Below the pieces are notes generated by a model. That model did no database searches. It was not told where the DNA came from and was given only the letters and a program-made list of their open reading frames with translations. Shown piece by piece: positions 45,376 through 55,263 of a DNA stretch of 64,000 bases. The translations under genes were made by a program, and so were the position numbers. Source of the stretch: Zhongshania antarctica. Its GTDB lineage: Bacteria; Pseudomonadota; Gammaproteobacteria; Pseudomonadales; Spongiibacteraceae. How positions within the stretch are numbered: the stretch's first letter is position 1; the number at the start of each line of letters is the position of its first letter. The stretch covers positions 372,001 through 436,000 of the forward strand of contig NZ_JACHHW010000004.1 in the NCBI RefSeq assembly GCF_014202945.1, in the 5' to 3' direction.

Positions 45376-46850
45376 TGAGCGCACCAAATATGCTAATTGA
45401 CGCCGCCATCTTCACTCCGTTAATCGCTGTGGTCGGCATACTCGCTTTTGCCCGCATGCCTAATCTGCGCGAGGCGGTATCCATACTCGCCGGCTTAGCA
45501 CTCCTGTTGATTAACATCGAGCTATACAACAGTTTTAATGAAGGTCAATCACTGACACGCCACTGGGTAGATATTGTGCCTGGGCTCAGTTTGAGCTTCA
45601 GAATTGATGCCTTGGGAATGTTGTTTAGCCTCGTAGCCAGCGTGTTATGGCCGGTAACCACCTTGTACGCCATTGGTTATATGCGCGGCCACAAGGAAGA
45701 TAATCAAACCCGTTTTTACGTGTGTTTTGCGGTTGCCATTGCGGCGGTCATGGCGATTGCCTATGCAGAAAATCTATTTACCCTATTTGTTTTTTACGAA
45801 GTTCTGTCGCTGTGCACTTATCCACTAGTGACCCACGCCGGCACCGAAAAAGCCAAACAGGGAGGTCGGATTTACCTCGGGATTTTGATGGGCACGTCTG
45901 TTGCCTTCTTCCTACCTGCCATCATCGTGACGTGGCTGGTCGCGGGCACCCTTGATTTCCAGGCTGGCGGAGTGTTCCCCGAGCAAACGGGCATCGCATT
46001 ATTGTCGGTATTGCTGGTGCTGTATGTTTTTGGCGTTGCCAAAGCAGCGGTAATGCCCTTTCATCGCTGGTTACCTGCGGCGATGGTCGCCCCTACCCCG
46101 GTTAGCGCCCTGCTACATGCGGTGGCGGTGGTTAAGGCGGGTGTATTTAGTCTCGTTAAAATACTGGTCTTTATCTTTGGCCTAGACACCCTCCAGCAAA
46201 TTCCGGCAACCGATTACCTGCTGTATCTTGCCGGTGCAGGCGTGGTGTTGGCTTCGCTGGTAGCGCTTCGTCAAGATAACCTCAAGGCTCGACTGGCCTA
46301 TTCCACCGTCAGCCAACTCGGCTATATCACCGTTGGTGCACTGCTCGCGGTTGAAAGCGGCGTGGTGGGCAGCGCGATGCATATCGCCACGCACGCAGTT
46401 GGCAAAATCACCCTGTTCTTCTGTGCTGGCGCAATTTTAGTGGCTAGCCACAAAAGCAATATTAGTGAGATGGCCGGCCTAGGCCGACGGATGCCAATCA
46501 CCATGATTGCCTTTTTTATTGCGTCACTCAGCATCATCGGCTTGCCGCCCACAGCGGGAACCTGGAGCAAGTGGTGGCTACTCACTGCGACGCTAGAAAC
46601 AGATCAACTGGTATTAATGGCCGTGCTGTTGCTCAGCTCCCTGCTGAACATCGCCTACCTACTACCTATACCGCTACGCGCTTTCTTCCCTAGCGAGCCC
46701 CAAACTGACGGGCCAATCGCTATTAAAGAGGCGCCCACAGCATCGCTTATTGCCTTATGTATCACGGCTGGCGCCTGTATTTTGTTATTTTTCTTTCCCA
46801 ACCCGCTTTTCGAGTTGGTATCCCAGATTTTCACCGAGGGATCGCAATGA
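45375..46850 (+). CDS. Antiporter subunit D, second copy (MrpD/NuoM-like)
   Basis: 491 residues with AENLFTLFVFYEVLSLCTYPLV and AVMPFHRWLPAAMVAPTPVSALLHAVAVVKAGVFSLVKI, the channel motif of MrpD/NuoL-type subunits. One-base overlap with the first copy. Different enough from the first copy (divergent N-terminus, HAVAVVKAG motif) to be an old, specialised paralogue. Confidence 0.92.
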   Translation: MSAPNMLIDAAIFTPLIAVVGILAFARMPNLREAVSILAGLALLLINIELYNSFNEGQSLTRHWVDIVPGLSLSFRIDALGMLFSLVASVLWPVTTLYAIGYMRGHKEDNQTRFYVCFAVAIAAVMAIAYAENLFTLFVFYEVLSLCTYPLVTHAGTEKAKQGGRIYLGILMGTSVAFFLPAIIVTWLVAGTLDFQAGGVFPEQTGIALLSVLLVLYVFGVAKAAVMPFHRWLPAAMVAPTPVSALLHAVAVVKAGVFSLVKILVFIFGLDTLQQIPATDYLLYLAGAGVVLASLVALRQDNLKARLAYSTVSQLGYITVGALLAVESGVVGSAMHIATHAVGKITLFFCAGAILVASHKSNISEMAGLGRRMPITMIAFFIASLSIIGLPPTAGTWSKWWLLTATLETDQLVLMAVLLLSSLLNIAYLLPIPLRAFFPSEPQTDGPIAIKEAPTASLIALCITAGACILLFFFPNPLFELVSQIFTEGSQ

Positions 46851-47131
46851 GCCACTCCCAGGATTTTTTTGATCGCCCAGAGACACTGCGCTGGATACTT
46901 CGTAGCCTGTACGTTATTTGCGCTGTGCTATTTGGATTAGATTTCGTCATTCACCGCCACTCTGTGCACCCCTGGGAGGGACTGTATGGTTTTTATCCGG
47001 TATACGGCTTTATTGGCTGCGTCGTACTTGTGCTCGTTGCTAAGTGGATGCGCAAAGGTTTGATGCGCAGTGAAGATTATTATCAGCAAGTAAACCAGAG
47101 CACCAAGGAGGAAACTCATGCTGGGGATTGA
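46847..47131 (+). CDS. Small two-helix protein of the antiporter operon
   Basis: 94 residues from the ATG at 46847 (GAGGG upstream); the longer frame from 46757 is antiporter-gene shadow. Two helices (LYVICAVLFGLDFVI and FIGCVVLVLVAKWM) with a HRHSVHPWEGLYGFYPVYG loop. Small proteins of this form are found between D-type subunits in some Mrp-like operons. Function not known. Confidence 0.8.
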   Translation: MSHSQDFFDRPETLRWILRSLYVICAVLFGLDFVIHRHSVHPWEGLYGFYPVYGFIGCVVLVLVAKWMRKGLMRSEDYYQQVNQSTKEETHAGD

Positions 47132-48812
47132 GTTACCGCCGTTTCTGATTTTTTACCTTGGCGCGTTAATCGCTTTAGTTGGCGGCGCGACATGGCGCGG
47201 CCCCGCATTAATTGTGGTCGTTGTTGTCAGCGCTTTAAACCTGTGGCAGCTGCCGAGCGGTTTTGGCCTTGAGACTCAATTAATGGGCATGGCGCTCAAG
47301 CCAATTCATATCGATCGCTTGAGTCTGTTGTTCGGCTATTTATTTCATATCGCTGCCTTGATCAGTGTCATTTATTCCCTGCACGTTAAGGATCGAACCC
47401 AACAGGTCGCCGCTATGCTTTACGCTGGCAGCGCTCTAGGGGCGGTCTTTGCGGGCGATTTGCTGACTTTATTCATTTTCTGGGAAATGCTGGCCGTCAC
47501 CTCAGTCTTTTTGATCTGGGCGCGTCGTACTGATACCGCCTACAGCGCCGGTATGCGTTACCTAATCATCCAGGTAATTTCGGGACTGTTGCTGCTGGTT
47601 GGCATCATTCTCTATTTCCAAGAAAGTGGCAGTCTGATGTTTACCGAAATCGGACTCGATTCAATTGCCAGTTGGTTTATGTTCTTGGCATTTGGCATTA
47701 AATGCGCTTTCCCGTTCTTTCATAACTGGCTAACCGATGCCTACCCGGAAGCGACCCCAACCGGTACCGTATTTTTGAGCGCCTTTACCACCAAGGTTGC
47801 GGTGTACGCAATGGCTAGGAGCTTCCCTGGCACCGAAATGCTGATTTATATCGGCGCTACTATGGCGTGTTTTCCAATCTTCTTTGCCGTTATTGAAAAC
47901 GACTTGCGCCGAGTCCTCGCCTACAGCTTGGTCAACCAGTTAGGCTTTATGATGGTTGGCATAGGTATCGGCACTGAGTTAGGTATTAATGGCGCGGTTG
48001 CCCACGCCTTTAACGACGTTATCTTTAAAGGCTTATTGTTCATGTCGATGGGCGCGGTGCTATACCGCACCGGCCGCATTAACGGCTCTGAGCTTGGCGG
48101 TTTATACAAGTCTATGCCCAAAACGGCCATACTCTGTATTGTTGGCGCGGCGTCGATATCGGCCTTCCCTTTGTTCAGCGGATTTGTCAGCAAATCCATG
48201 ATCATGTCGGCAGCGCTCAAAGAGCACTTTAATATCGTCTGGCTATTGTTATTGTTCGCCTCAGCAGGGGTATTCCATCACGCCGGTATCAAAATCCCCT
48301 ACTTCGCGTTTTTCGCACACGATTCAGGTATTCGCTGCAAAGAAGCGCCGTGGAATATGCTACTCGCCATGAGCATCGCGGCGGCCCTGTGCCTTGCGAT
48401 AGGTATCTTCCCACAATTGCTTTACCAACACCTGCCCTTCCCAACCGATTACAGTGCCTATGATGTGAGCCATATTCTCACTCAGACCCAGCTGCTGTTT
48501 TTCTCAGCATTGGCGTTTGTTTGGCTGAATCTAAAAGGCATGTACCCGCCGGAGCTACCATCTACCAATCTGGACTTCGATTGGATGTATCGACGGCCCG
48601 TGCCACGACTGATTAATGCCTGTGGCCGATTAGTGAATAGTGTGGATCTGGCGGTGCGCGGTCGTATCATCAGCCTAGGCAATGCACTTGAGCAGCGCTT
48701 AGCCGCGCTTAATGGCAGCGATGGGGTATTTTCGCGCACCATATCCATCAGCAGCATGGTTGCTTGGATGGTAACCTTACTTGCCCTGGTTTTGATATTT
48801 CGGCTTATATAG
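47118..48812 (+). CDS. Antiporter subunit D, third copy (NuoL/NuoM-like)
   Basis: 564 residues, about 15 helices: GDLLTLFIFWEMLAVTSVFLIWARR (conserved Glu) and CAFPFFHNWLTDAYPEATPTGTVFLSAFTTKVAVYAMAR (lysine/His channel). The C-terminal 120 residues after the core (DWMYRRPVPRLINACGRLV and a final helix) are an extension absent from the other two copies. It overlaps the small gene by 14 bases. The operon ends here. Confidence 0.92.
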   Translation: MLGIELPPFLIFYLGALIALVGGATWRGPALIVVVVVSALNLWQLPSGFGLETQLMGMALKPIHIDRLSLLFGYLFHIAALISVIYSLHVKDRTQQVAAMLYAGSALGAVFAGDLLTLFIFWEMLAVTSVFLIWARRTDTAYSAGMRYLIIQVISGLLLLVGIILYFQESGSLMFTEIGLDSIASWFMFLAFGIKCAFPFFHNWLTDAYPEATPTGTVFLSAFTTKVAVYAMARSFPGTEMLIYIGATMACFPIFFAVIENDLRRVLAYSLVNQLGFMMVGIGIGTELGINGAVAHAFNDVIFKGLLFMSMGAVLYRTGRINGSELGGLYKSMPKTAILCIVGAASISAFPLFSGFVSKSMIMSAALKEHFNIVWLLLLFASAGVFHHAGIKIPYFAFFAHDSGIRCKEAPWNMLLAMSIAAALCLAIGIFPQLLYQHLPFPTDYSAYDVSHILTQTQLLFFSALAFVWLNLKGMYPPELPSTNLDFDWMYRRPVPRLINACGRLVNSVDLAVRGRIISLGNALEQRLAALNGSDGVFSRTISISSMVAWMVTLLALVLIFRLI

Positions 48813-49092
48813 GGGGTGACAGAAGGCCTCGGGGTAATTTTGGACCGGGGCCGGGAGTAAAATTACAGAGTGTCGAAGGCCAAGCCACCGCTAAAATAAC
48901 GAGAGACTGACAGTCCCGCCCAACGGCGTCACTAAGCAAATTTAAATTACGCGGGGGATATGTTAATTAGCTTCGCTGAGCGGTTGTTTATCGAGACTTC
49001 GATAAAAATCGCGCGCCGCCAGAGTAACCTTTATTGAATTCAACCTTTTGATATTACCTTTCAAACAAATGAACAGAGACGCCGTTGGCGCA

Positions 49093-49596
49093 TCAATGTT
49101 CATCGCTTTGGTAACTAACGCTCACATCCGCATTCTGGCCTTTACCACCATTTTTTGCATCTGCACCTAAGCTCGTTATTTCAAACCCTGGCGGTGCATC
49201 TGAGCTGCGGTAGCGATACGCGTTCTTCCATGGATCATGGATCAGTGTTTCACGATTAATATATGGGCCGTTCCACTTCTCGGCTAGAGGGGCAATTTGG
49301 GGTGCGTAATAGAGCGCCATCAAGCCCTGTTCGCTGCTTGGGTAGCGTTTATTGTCGAGCTTGTACTGATGCAAGGCCATGGAGATACGACGAAAATCGC
49401 TGTTCACCTGTTCTTTGAGCGCAGTATCGATACGTTTATTTACAATAACACTGATGAAAATCACGATACCGCAACTGATGGCGAGCACCAGTGCAACTTC
49501 CCAGAGTTTAATGCCCCGTTGCCGTCTGATTGACGCCGGAGCCTTCTTCAAAGAAGGCTTAGCATATGGTCTCAATGGATATAATTTCAAATGCAA
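49093..49596 (-). CDS. GspG-like type II secretion pseudopilin (orphan)
   Basis: 167 residues. Type IV prepilin-like N-terminus RRQRG-IKLWEV (cleavage after Gly, Glu at +5 position, but the usual Phe-Thr is Ile-Lys) and hydrophobic helix ALVLAISCGIVIFISVIV. The rest matches GspG: LDNKRYPSSEQGLMALYYAP, KWNGPYI, DPWKNAYRYRS and the calcium-site GADAKNGGKGQNADV. No other gsp genes are in the window, so it is either an orphan or serves a distant system. It starts 11 bases after sohB. Confidence 0.85.
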   Translation of the reverse strand: MHLKLYPLRPYAKPSLKKAPASIRRQRGIKLWEVALVLAISCGIVIFISVIVNKRIDTALKEQVNSDFRRISMALHQYKLDNKRYPSSEQGLMALYYAPQIAPLAEKWNGPYINRETLIHDPWKNAYRYRSSDAPPGFEITSLGADAKNGGKGQNADVSVSYQSDEH

Positions 49597-49607
49597 GATA
49601 CAGGCGC

Positions 49608-50636
49608 CTAAAACCTGTTTTGACTCAGTTTAGCGAGTAAAGACGCCAGTGTACGATTCATTGCGCCTTCCGCTGCGAAGCCCAAACGTTCTGATAAACT
49701 GCGCTTTTGACGGTAACTAACGGCGTAAATATCGCTGTCAGCACGCTGACTTAACAAATAGTCATCACTAGTGCGAATCTCGTCAACTAGCTTCACTTCA
49801 AGCGCCTTAGAACCGTACCACACCTCACCGGTAGCAATATTGTCGATTTCCAGTTGGGGACGATTTTCACTCACAAATTCTTTGAACAAAATGTGGGTTT
49901 CTTCTAGCTCTTCAATGAATTTTTTGCGGCCTTCTTCGGTGTTTTCACCCACCATGGTCAGGGTGCGTTTATGAGCGCCGGCGGTGTGCAATTCAATATC
50001 CACATCATGCTTTTTCAACAGACGGTTAAAATTAGGCAGTTGCGCCACGACACCAATCGAGCCAATTACAGCAAAAGGCGCTGACATAATCCGATCGCCT
50101 ATACAGGCCATCATATAACCACCACTTGCCGCAACGCGGTCGATGGCGATTGTTAATGGAATGCCGTGGGCGCGAATACGCTGTAATTGCGATGCCGCCA
50201 AGCCGTAGCTGTGCACCATGCCGCCGGGACTTTCAAGGCGCAGCAATATCTCATCTTCAGGCCGGGCAACAGTCAGGATGGCAGAAATCTCGTGGCGTAA
50301 AAATTCGACATCCGAGGCACTCACATCACCGTCGAAATCAAGTACATAAAGACGTTTACGGTGTTGATCAGCATTTTTCTTGGCGTCAGCCTTTAGCTGC
50401 TTTTTCTTGGCCTTACGTTCTTTTTTAAAACTGTCTTCGTCAAGAATCTCAAACTTAAGCAAGTCTTCCCAATCTTCATAGCGGTGATTGAGCGTTGTCA
50501 CCTCTATATGACCGTCAGTGCTCTCTTTTTTGTTGCGCTGACTCGCCACCGCGATAGCGCTAACAATCACAACAAAGGCAACGACCACAGTGATGGATTT
50601 GGCTAAAAACAAGCCGTATTCCAGTAGAAATTCCAA
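49608..50636 (-). CDS. sohB: Inner-membrane serine protease SohB (S49)
   Basis: 342 residues: one N-terminal helix, a linker with EDSFKKERKAKKKQLKADAKK and the S49 core with VASGGYMMACIGDRIMSAPFAVIGSIGV (catalytic Ser in ASGGY) and the HTAGAHKRTLT segment with catalytic lysine. SohB/SppA-type peptidases act on the periplasmic side on membrane or signal peptides. Same strand and close to the pseudopilin. Confidence 0.93.
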   Translation of the reverse strand: MEFLLEYGLFLAKSITVVVAFVVIVSAIAVASQRNKKESTDGHIEVTTLNHRYEDWEDLLKFEILDEDSFKKERKAKKKQLKADAKKNADQHRKRLYVLDFDGDVSASDVEFLRHEISAILTVARPEDEILLRLESPGGMVHSYGLAASQLQRIRAHGIPLTIAIDRVAASGGYMMACIGDRIMSAPFAVIGSIGVVAQLPNFNRLLKKHDVDIELHTAGAHKRTLTMVGENTEEGRKKFIEELEETHILFKEFVSENRPQLEIDNIATGEVWYGSKALEVKLVDEIRTSDDYLLSQRADSDIYAVSYRQKRSLSERLGFAAEGAMNRTLASLLAKLSQNRF

Positions 50637-50696
50637 AAAAGTACTCCCAGAGAGGTTTTAAAAGTGCCACATATTCATACGGCAAGGTAGTTTAAG

Positions 50697-51344
50697 TCAA
50701 GCAGGCCAATTGCGTAAGGCTTTGACCGCTATTGGATTTTCGGGGCGAATAAAGAGTCCACTGCGGCCGAGATAGACACCAAATTGGGCGCCGTCGACCA
50801 TCGGCGCAAAAACTGCATTGCCGTAATTGGCTTCCACCCACTTGTGGAAAAAATCATTGCTACGCAATAGATCCCAAACATCAAGTGGTTCAGAAAGACT
50901 CAGTAAATACACTGTGCGGGGGGCATTACGTTCGTTTTCTATGTCGGCGTATCGACCTAGCAAACGCTCTAAGCGATATAGATTGTCAAAGCCTAAACGT
51001 GCAGCAGGAAGCTGCCAGCGCATCACCCGGCTATCAATCTGCCACTGGTCACCCATTAATAAATACGATTGCAGGGGCTGGCCATTGAGGGTGTCGACAC
51101 TCACCAAAAACTGCTTAGCGTCTTGATTAGCGCCAACAAACACCCGGGCAACCATGGTCTCGTCGGCTAGGTTGCGATAACTCAAGACGTCTTTACTGAC
51201 AAGAATGACGCCGGCAGTAAAGACAAAGGTCAGTATCACTGCAAGCGACCCGCTGAATAAATGTCGGCGCAAGCGCAGCACGGCCAAGAGACAGAGCAAT
51301 AATCCCAAGGCCGAAATAAGAATGAGAATATAGTCCAAGGTCAT
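50697..51344 (-). CDS. Conserved membrane protein of unknown function
   Basis: 215 residues from the ATG at 51344; the longer frame from 51398 overlaps fimL. Two N-terminal helices (YILILISALGLLLCLLAVL and LAVILTFVFTAGVILVS) then a periplasmic domain of ~150 residues with LNGQPLQSYLLMGDQWQIDSRVMRW and RTVYLLSLSEPLDVWD. No named family recognised; it lies between fimL and sohB. Confidence 0.7.
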   Translation of the reverse strand: MTLDYILILISALGLLLCLLAVLRLRRHLFSGSLAVILTFVFTAGVILVSKDVLSYRNLADETMVARVFVGANQDAKQFLVSVDTLNGQPLQSYLLMGDQWQIDSRVMRWQLPAARLGFDNLYRLERLLGRYADIENERNAPRTVYLLSLSEPLDVWDLLRSNDFFHKWVEANYGNAVFAPMVDGAQFGVYLGRSGLFIRPENPIAVKALRNWPA

Positions 51345-51357
51345 AGTGCTAAGGTCA

Positions 51358-53073
51358 TCAGATTGTGACTTGCTTGGGTGCGCGCAGCAGTGCAACACTG
51401 TCTTCTGCTACTTGCAGTATACGCTCATCGGCAATATGGCGACGCCCAAATTCGGTAAGAAAATACTCAATGCTGATCATCGCATCCGCCAAGGTCTCTA
51501 GAGATTGAACATCTTTGGCCGGATCAATATGGCGGCGCTCGACAAATCCGCGAATAAATTCCGTTGCTCCGCCAGTGACTTCCGGCAGCTTCGCCACCCC
51601 AATCATATAAAATGCGCCCCGTACTGAATTTAGCAATTGGGGTAAATTCGAAATATGAGTGCTGTCAAAATCGGACTCAATATAGGCAGAAATAGCTCGT
51701 TTCACCATACCGATGGCCGCTTTAGACTCTTCAATAACAATACTGCGAGCCTCACTGAGCTGATTGTCGGCGCTAATCGCATCACGGCGTTCGATGCTTA
51801 AATCACCGAGATCTTCATAATTTAACTTGCGGCGGTCGATCTGGGCCAGGCTGCCATCAATAAATAGCAAGGTCTCGGCTAAGTCTTCTAATTGGCCTCG
51901 CTCTTGAACTAAATCTCGGCCGATCAAACTTTCTAATGTGTTTGTGTGTTCGTTTAGGCTTCCCGCAAATGCAGGTAAATTCAAGACCATTAAAATGTCA
52001 GCGCTTTGTTTTAACACGGCGATGAGTGGCTTAATTTCCTCTTCATCACTGCGTTGATGTTGGGCCAGCAACTCTAATACATCTTTGGCGTGGCGCAATT
52101 CGCCGCGAAGCTCGTTAATGACAGAGGAAACCGTGTCATAGCTCAAACCTAGCATCAATTTGCGCAGTGAGCATATTTGCTCATCACTGATCTCTGCGGG
52201 TTCAATCTGCGCCACTTTCATGATTTTACCGGTCATACCGTCACGATAAGCACTAATTGTTAGTAAATACCGTAACTCTTGCTCCAGCACTTCGTTTAAG
52301 GTCAAACGATTCTTAATACGGCCGCGCAGCTGCCCTTCCAAGCCGGCAAGCACCTTTTTCCTGTGCGCATTAAGTTCTAAGCCATTCTTAACAAACGCCT
52401 CGAGTACGGCGTCGGCAAGCAACCAAAATCGTTGCTGGGGGCCTGACTCTATAACATTACAGAGCCGACGAACCGCTCGCGACATGATTGTCAGTTGTAA
52501 GGGAACTTGCGCGTCGCGCAGCAAACCCAAGAGGCCGGTTTGATAGAGGTGGCGGATACGCTTTAAGGCGATGTCTAACTCTGCGTTCGCCAGGGGATTA
52601 CCGCGTAAGCGAATATTGGAGTCCCGACTAAACAAGGGGCTCTCGGCAGTGTCAAAGTAGCTATCTGGCAACAAAAGTTGACCATGAGCAGCACGCAACT
52701 CATTGGCGTGAGACAACGCCATGAGCGGAATATCGGAGTGCCGCGATTGCACAAACTCCAAATACCGAGGCAGCACAAAGAACGCCGTACTAAGAGCGTT
52801 TAGCTGCCCTTCTGGGACAGCTGTTGTGCTACTTAAGATCGCGTGGCTCAGTGCGCGCATTTCATCTGCAAGCAGCGCGGCTCCGGGGATTTGTAATAGG
52901 CGCAAAGTTCCGCCAATTTGGCGCAGATCGACTTCGCATTGTTCTAATAAGCTTAGGTTGTGGCGTTCAGACAAAAACGTTTCAAAAACATTAGTGGCCT
53001 GCTGCAGGGTTTTACCGAGTTCTTCGGCCACAACTGCGTAAGAGCTGGTATTGATTTCCACTTTCAGTGCCAC
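51358..53073 (-). CDS. fimL: FimL-like type IV pilus/chemosensory scaffold protein
   Basis: 571 residues, GTG start with AAGGA six bases away. It resembles FimL and the N-terminal part of ChpA: three Hpt-like helical repeats without the phosphorylatable histidine (QIGGTLRLLQIPGAALLADEM near the start, LNSVRGAFYMIGVAKLPEV near the end). In Pseudomonas FimL supports twitching motility by localising the Pil-Chp system and raising cAMP. Position beside dnaQ-rnhA supports orthology. No signal peptide. Confidence 0.82.
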   Translation of the reverse strand: MALKVEINTSSYAVVAEELGKTLQQATNVFETFLSERHNLSLLEQCEVDLRQIGGTLRLLQIPGAALLADEMRALSHAILSSTTAVPEGQLNALSTAFFVLPRYLEFVQSRHSDIPLMALSHANELRAAHGQLLLPDSYFDTAESPLFSRDSNIRLRGNPLANAELDIALKRIRHLYQTGLLGLLRDAQVPLQLTIMSRAVRRLCNVIESGPQQRFWLLADAVLEAFVKNGLELNAHRKKVLAGLEGQLRGRIKNRLTLNEVLEQELRYLLTISAYRDGMTGKIMKVAQIEPAEISDEQICSLRKLMLGLSYDTVSSVINELRGELRHAKDVLELLAQHQRSDEEEIKPLIAVLKQSADILMVLNLPAFAGSLNEHTNTLESLIGRDLVQERGQLEDLAETLLFIDGSLAQIDRRKLNYEDLGDLSIERRDAISADNQLSEARSIVIEESKAAIGMVKRAISAYIESDFDSTHISNLPQLLNSVRGAFYMIGVAKLPEVTGGATEFIRGFVERRHIDPAKDVQSLETLADAMISIEYFLTEFGRRHIADERILQVAEDSVALLRAPKQVTI

Positions 53074-53222
53074 ACAATTTCCTTATAGCCCGCCGGGCCG
53101 TCATCAAGTTTTGCTTTGACTTAGTCATTTAACTAGCGGTTATTTATAGACTATTTAGCACTAAACGACTGAGAAGCACAGCACTATTGAGGAAATTTAC
53201 CTATCACAGCATGGTAAAAGTC

Positions 53223-53954
53223 TCAGTTTTCGACGCTGACCGGCCGCTGCCAGACACAGTTACCACCACTGCTTTTATCAATTTCAGCCAACTGCTTTTG
53301 GTGTGAGGCGAGTTCATCGCTGCTCGCCATAATGACGCGAGGCCGCTTTTGGATACTTGTAATTTGACGATGCTCACCGGCAACGCCGCCCTCGCCCTGT
53401 TGGGACCCATCGTCAGCCGCCAGTGATAAGGCCGTCTGCCCACCGGTCATCAGCAAGTAGACGTCGGCCAGGATCTCAGCGTCTAGCAGCGCGCCGTGTA
53501 AGTCGCGCTGAGAGTTATCAACATAATAGCGTGAACATAGGGCATCGAGGCTATTGCGTTGGCCCGGATGCTTTTGCCGCGCCATGACCAAGGTATCAAC
53601 GACCCCACATATAGACGCTATTTTGGGGGTGTTGCGTGCCAAATACTTAAATTCAGCGTCAAGGAAGCCAATATCAAACGGTGCATTGTGAATAACGAGT
53701 TCCGCACCGCGAATAAAGTCCAAAAAGTCATCGGCTATTTGGGCAAATAGGGGCTTATCCTTGAGCATGTCATTGGTAATACCATGCACTTCAATCGCCC
53801 CAGCCTCGACCTCGCGCTCAGGGTTAATATATTGATGGTAATGACGACCAGTGAGTTTGCGGTCAACCAGCTCTACGCAGCCTATTTCAATAATACGGTG
53901 ACCTTGGCCGGGATCTAAGCCTGTTGTTTCCGTATCTAGGACAATTTGCCGCAT
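53223..53954 (-). CDS. dnaQ: DNA polymerase III epsilon subunit (proofreading 3'-5' exonuclease)
   Basis: 243 residues with the DEDD-h exonuclease motifs: VLDTETTGLDPGQGHRIIEIG (Exo I), HNAPFDIGFLDAEF (Exo II) and HGALLDAEILADVYL (Exo III His-x5-Asp). The C-terminal ~55 residues bind the polymerase subunit. It begins one base after the rnhA stop, as in many gammaproteobacteria. Confidence 0.96.
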   Translation of the reverse strand: MRQIVLDTETTGLDPGQGHRIIEIGCVELVDRKLTGRHYHQYINPEREVEAGAIEVHGITNDMLKDKPLFAQIADDFLDFIRGAELVIHNAPFDIGFLDAEFKYLARNTPKIASICGVVDTLVMARQKHPGQRNSLDALCSRYYVDNSQRDLHGALLDAEILADVYLLMTGGQTALSLAADDGSQQGEGGVAGEHRQITSIQKRPRVIMASSDELASHQKQLAEIDKSSGGNCVWQRPVSVEN

Positions 53955-53955
53955 A

Positions 53956-54408
53956 TTACGCGCCTCTCATTTCGTCAATACCACGGTTCGCCAAGGCGTC
54001 CGCAATGTCATTTTCTCGGTGACCGCTGTGGCCTTTCACCCAGCGCCAATCAACTTTATGGGCTTGCGCTGCCGCATCTAATTGCTGCCATAGGTCTGCA
54101 TTTTTAACGGGTTGCTTAGCGGCTGTTTTCCAGCCGCGCTTTTTCCAGTTCACCATCCACTCGGTTATGCCTTGGCGCACATACTGCGAATCTGTTGTTA
54201 AAACCACCTCGCAGGGACGTTTTAAGGCGCGCAGCGCTTCAATAGCGGCCATTAACTCCATGCGATTATTGGTAGTTTGGGGTTCGCCGCCAAACAGATT
54301 GTGTTCTTTACCCTGATAGCGCAGCAGCGCGCCCCAGCCGCCAGGCCCTGGATTACCGCGACAGGCGCCGTCGGTAAAAATTTCAACCTGTTCTGGGACG
54401 TCACTCAT
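53956..54408 (-). CDS. rnhA: Ribonuclease HI
   Basis: 150 residues with [21 protein letters not shown] (catalytic Asp), [12 protein letters not shown] (Glu), TTDSQYV (Asp) and [15 protein letters not shown] (His/Asp). Full-length E. coli-type RNase H cleaving RNA in RNA-DNA hybrids. It overlaps the methyltransferase end by eight bases and is followed by dnaQ. Confidence 0.97.
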   Translation of the reverse strand: MSDVPEQVEIFTDGACRGNPGPGGWGALLRYQGKEHNLFGGEPQTTNNRMELMAAIEALRALKRPCEVVLTTDSQYVRQGITEWMVNWKKRGWKTAAKQPVKNADLWQQLDAAAQAHKVDWRWVKGHSGHRENDIADALANRGIDEMRGA

Positions 54409-55180
54409 AATCTGCTCGTGCTTTAATGTTTCGAGTTGCTCCGACCATCGCAGGATGGCGAAGAATTTTAGCGCGGCTCATGGGCTTTTCTTGGGTCGGG
54501 GTCATGGGCGCGCGGTATTTTGTCGCGCTCAGCACGAAAACACCACCCATTGGTAACTTTTTCGATGCAGGTTTATGTGTCATAAAGAAGTTAGGGGTAT
54601 TTAAAGGCAGTCGGTGGAAAGCATATTCCACAATATTGACCTCAAAACCCAGTAGCGACAGCCAGTCACTAATACGGTGCAAACTTAATGCATGGTTTTG
54701 CCACATGGGACTGCGCTTGAGGCGCCCGAGGTACCCTCGCATCGCCAGTGGCGAGTAGGGGTTAATGCCGCAGATCACGACCTTGCCATGAGGCACGATC
54801 ACCCGCTCAACTTCGCGTAGAACGCGATGAGGGTCGCCCACAAATTCCAGCAAATGGTGCAGCAACACCACATCTTGTGACTCGTTAGCGACAGGCAGCT
54901 CCTCAAAGTCACAAACCACGTCTAGCACTTGGCTCAAACCGTAATGACCGATACCACCTAGGCAAAATTGGCGCTGATAAACATTGACATCAATCGGGCA
55001 GCGGTCGGGAATAACACTCAAATTGAGAAGATTATACTTGGCGGTACTGGTATCGCTGATTGCGCCAGCGATTAAAGCGCGTTCTTCCGCCAAAACTGTG
55101 CGACCAACATTGCTTTGAAACCAGCCTCTGAGGGCAGGCAACAATACGTCGGGCGCGTGCTGTGTTCGCCATTTCGCCAT
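54401..55180 (-). CDS. SAM-dependent methyltransferase (class I, Methyltransf_11)
   Basis: 259 residues, GGAGG seven bases before ATG. Contains a post-I acidic loop ([58 protein letters not shown]) typical of class I methyltransferases; the usual N-terminal GxGxG motif is degenerate (CLGGIGHYG). E. coli YafS and the protein encoded by PA1814 occupy this position next to rnhA in synteny. Substrate unknown. Confidence 0.85.
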   Translation of the reverse strand: MAKWRTQHAPDVLLPALRGWFQSNVGRTVLAEERALIAGAISDTSTAKYNLLNLSVIPDRCPIDVNVYQRQFCLGGIGHYGLSQVLDVVCDFEELPVANESQDVVLLHHLLEFVGDPHRVLREVERVIVPHGKVVICGINPYSPLAMRGYLGRLKRSPMWQNHALSLHRISDWLSLLGFEVNIVEYAFHRLPLNTPNFFMTHKPASKKLPMGGVFVLSATKYRAPMTPTQEKPMSRAKILRHPAMVGATRNIKARADYE

Positions 55181-55263
55181 ATTAATCCTCCATAAAACAT
55201 TCCAGGGCCCACTATTGCAGGTCGTGATCAGAATGTTTAAGCTGGGCTGTCGACCCCAAAATA

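Noticed and set aside
48820-48880. GC-rich hairpin (GGCCTCGG with CCGGGGCC) after the antiporter operon
   Set aside because: Contains a G-U pair and a 12-base loop without a T-run; too weak to call a terminator.
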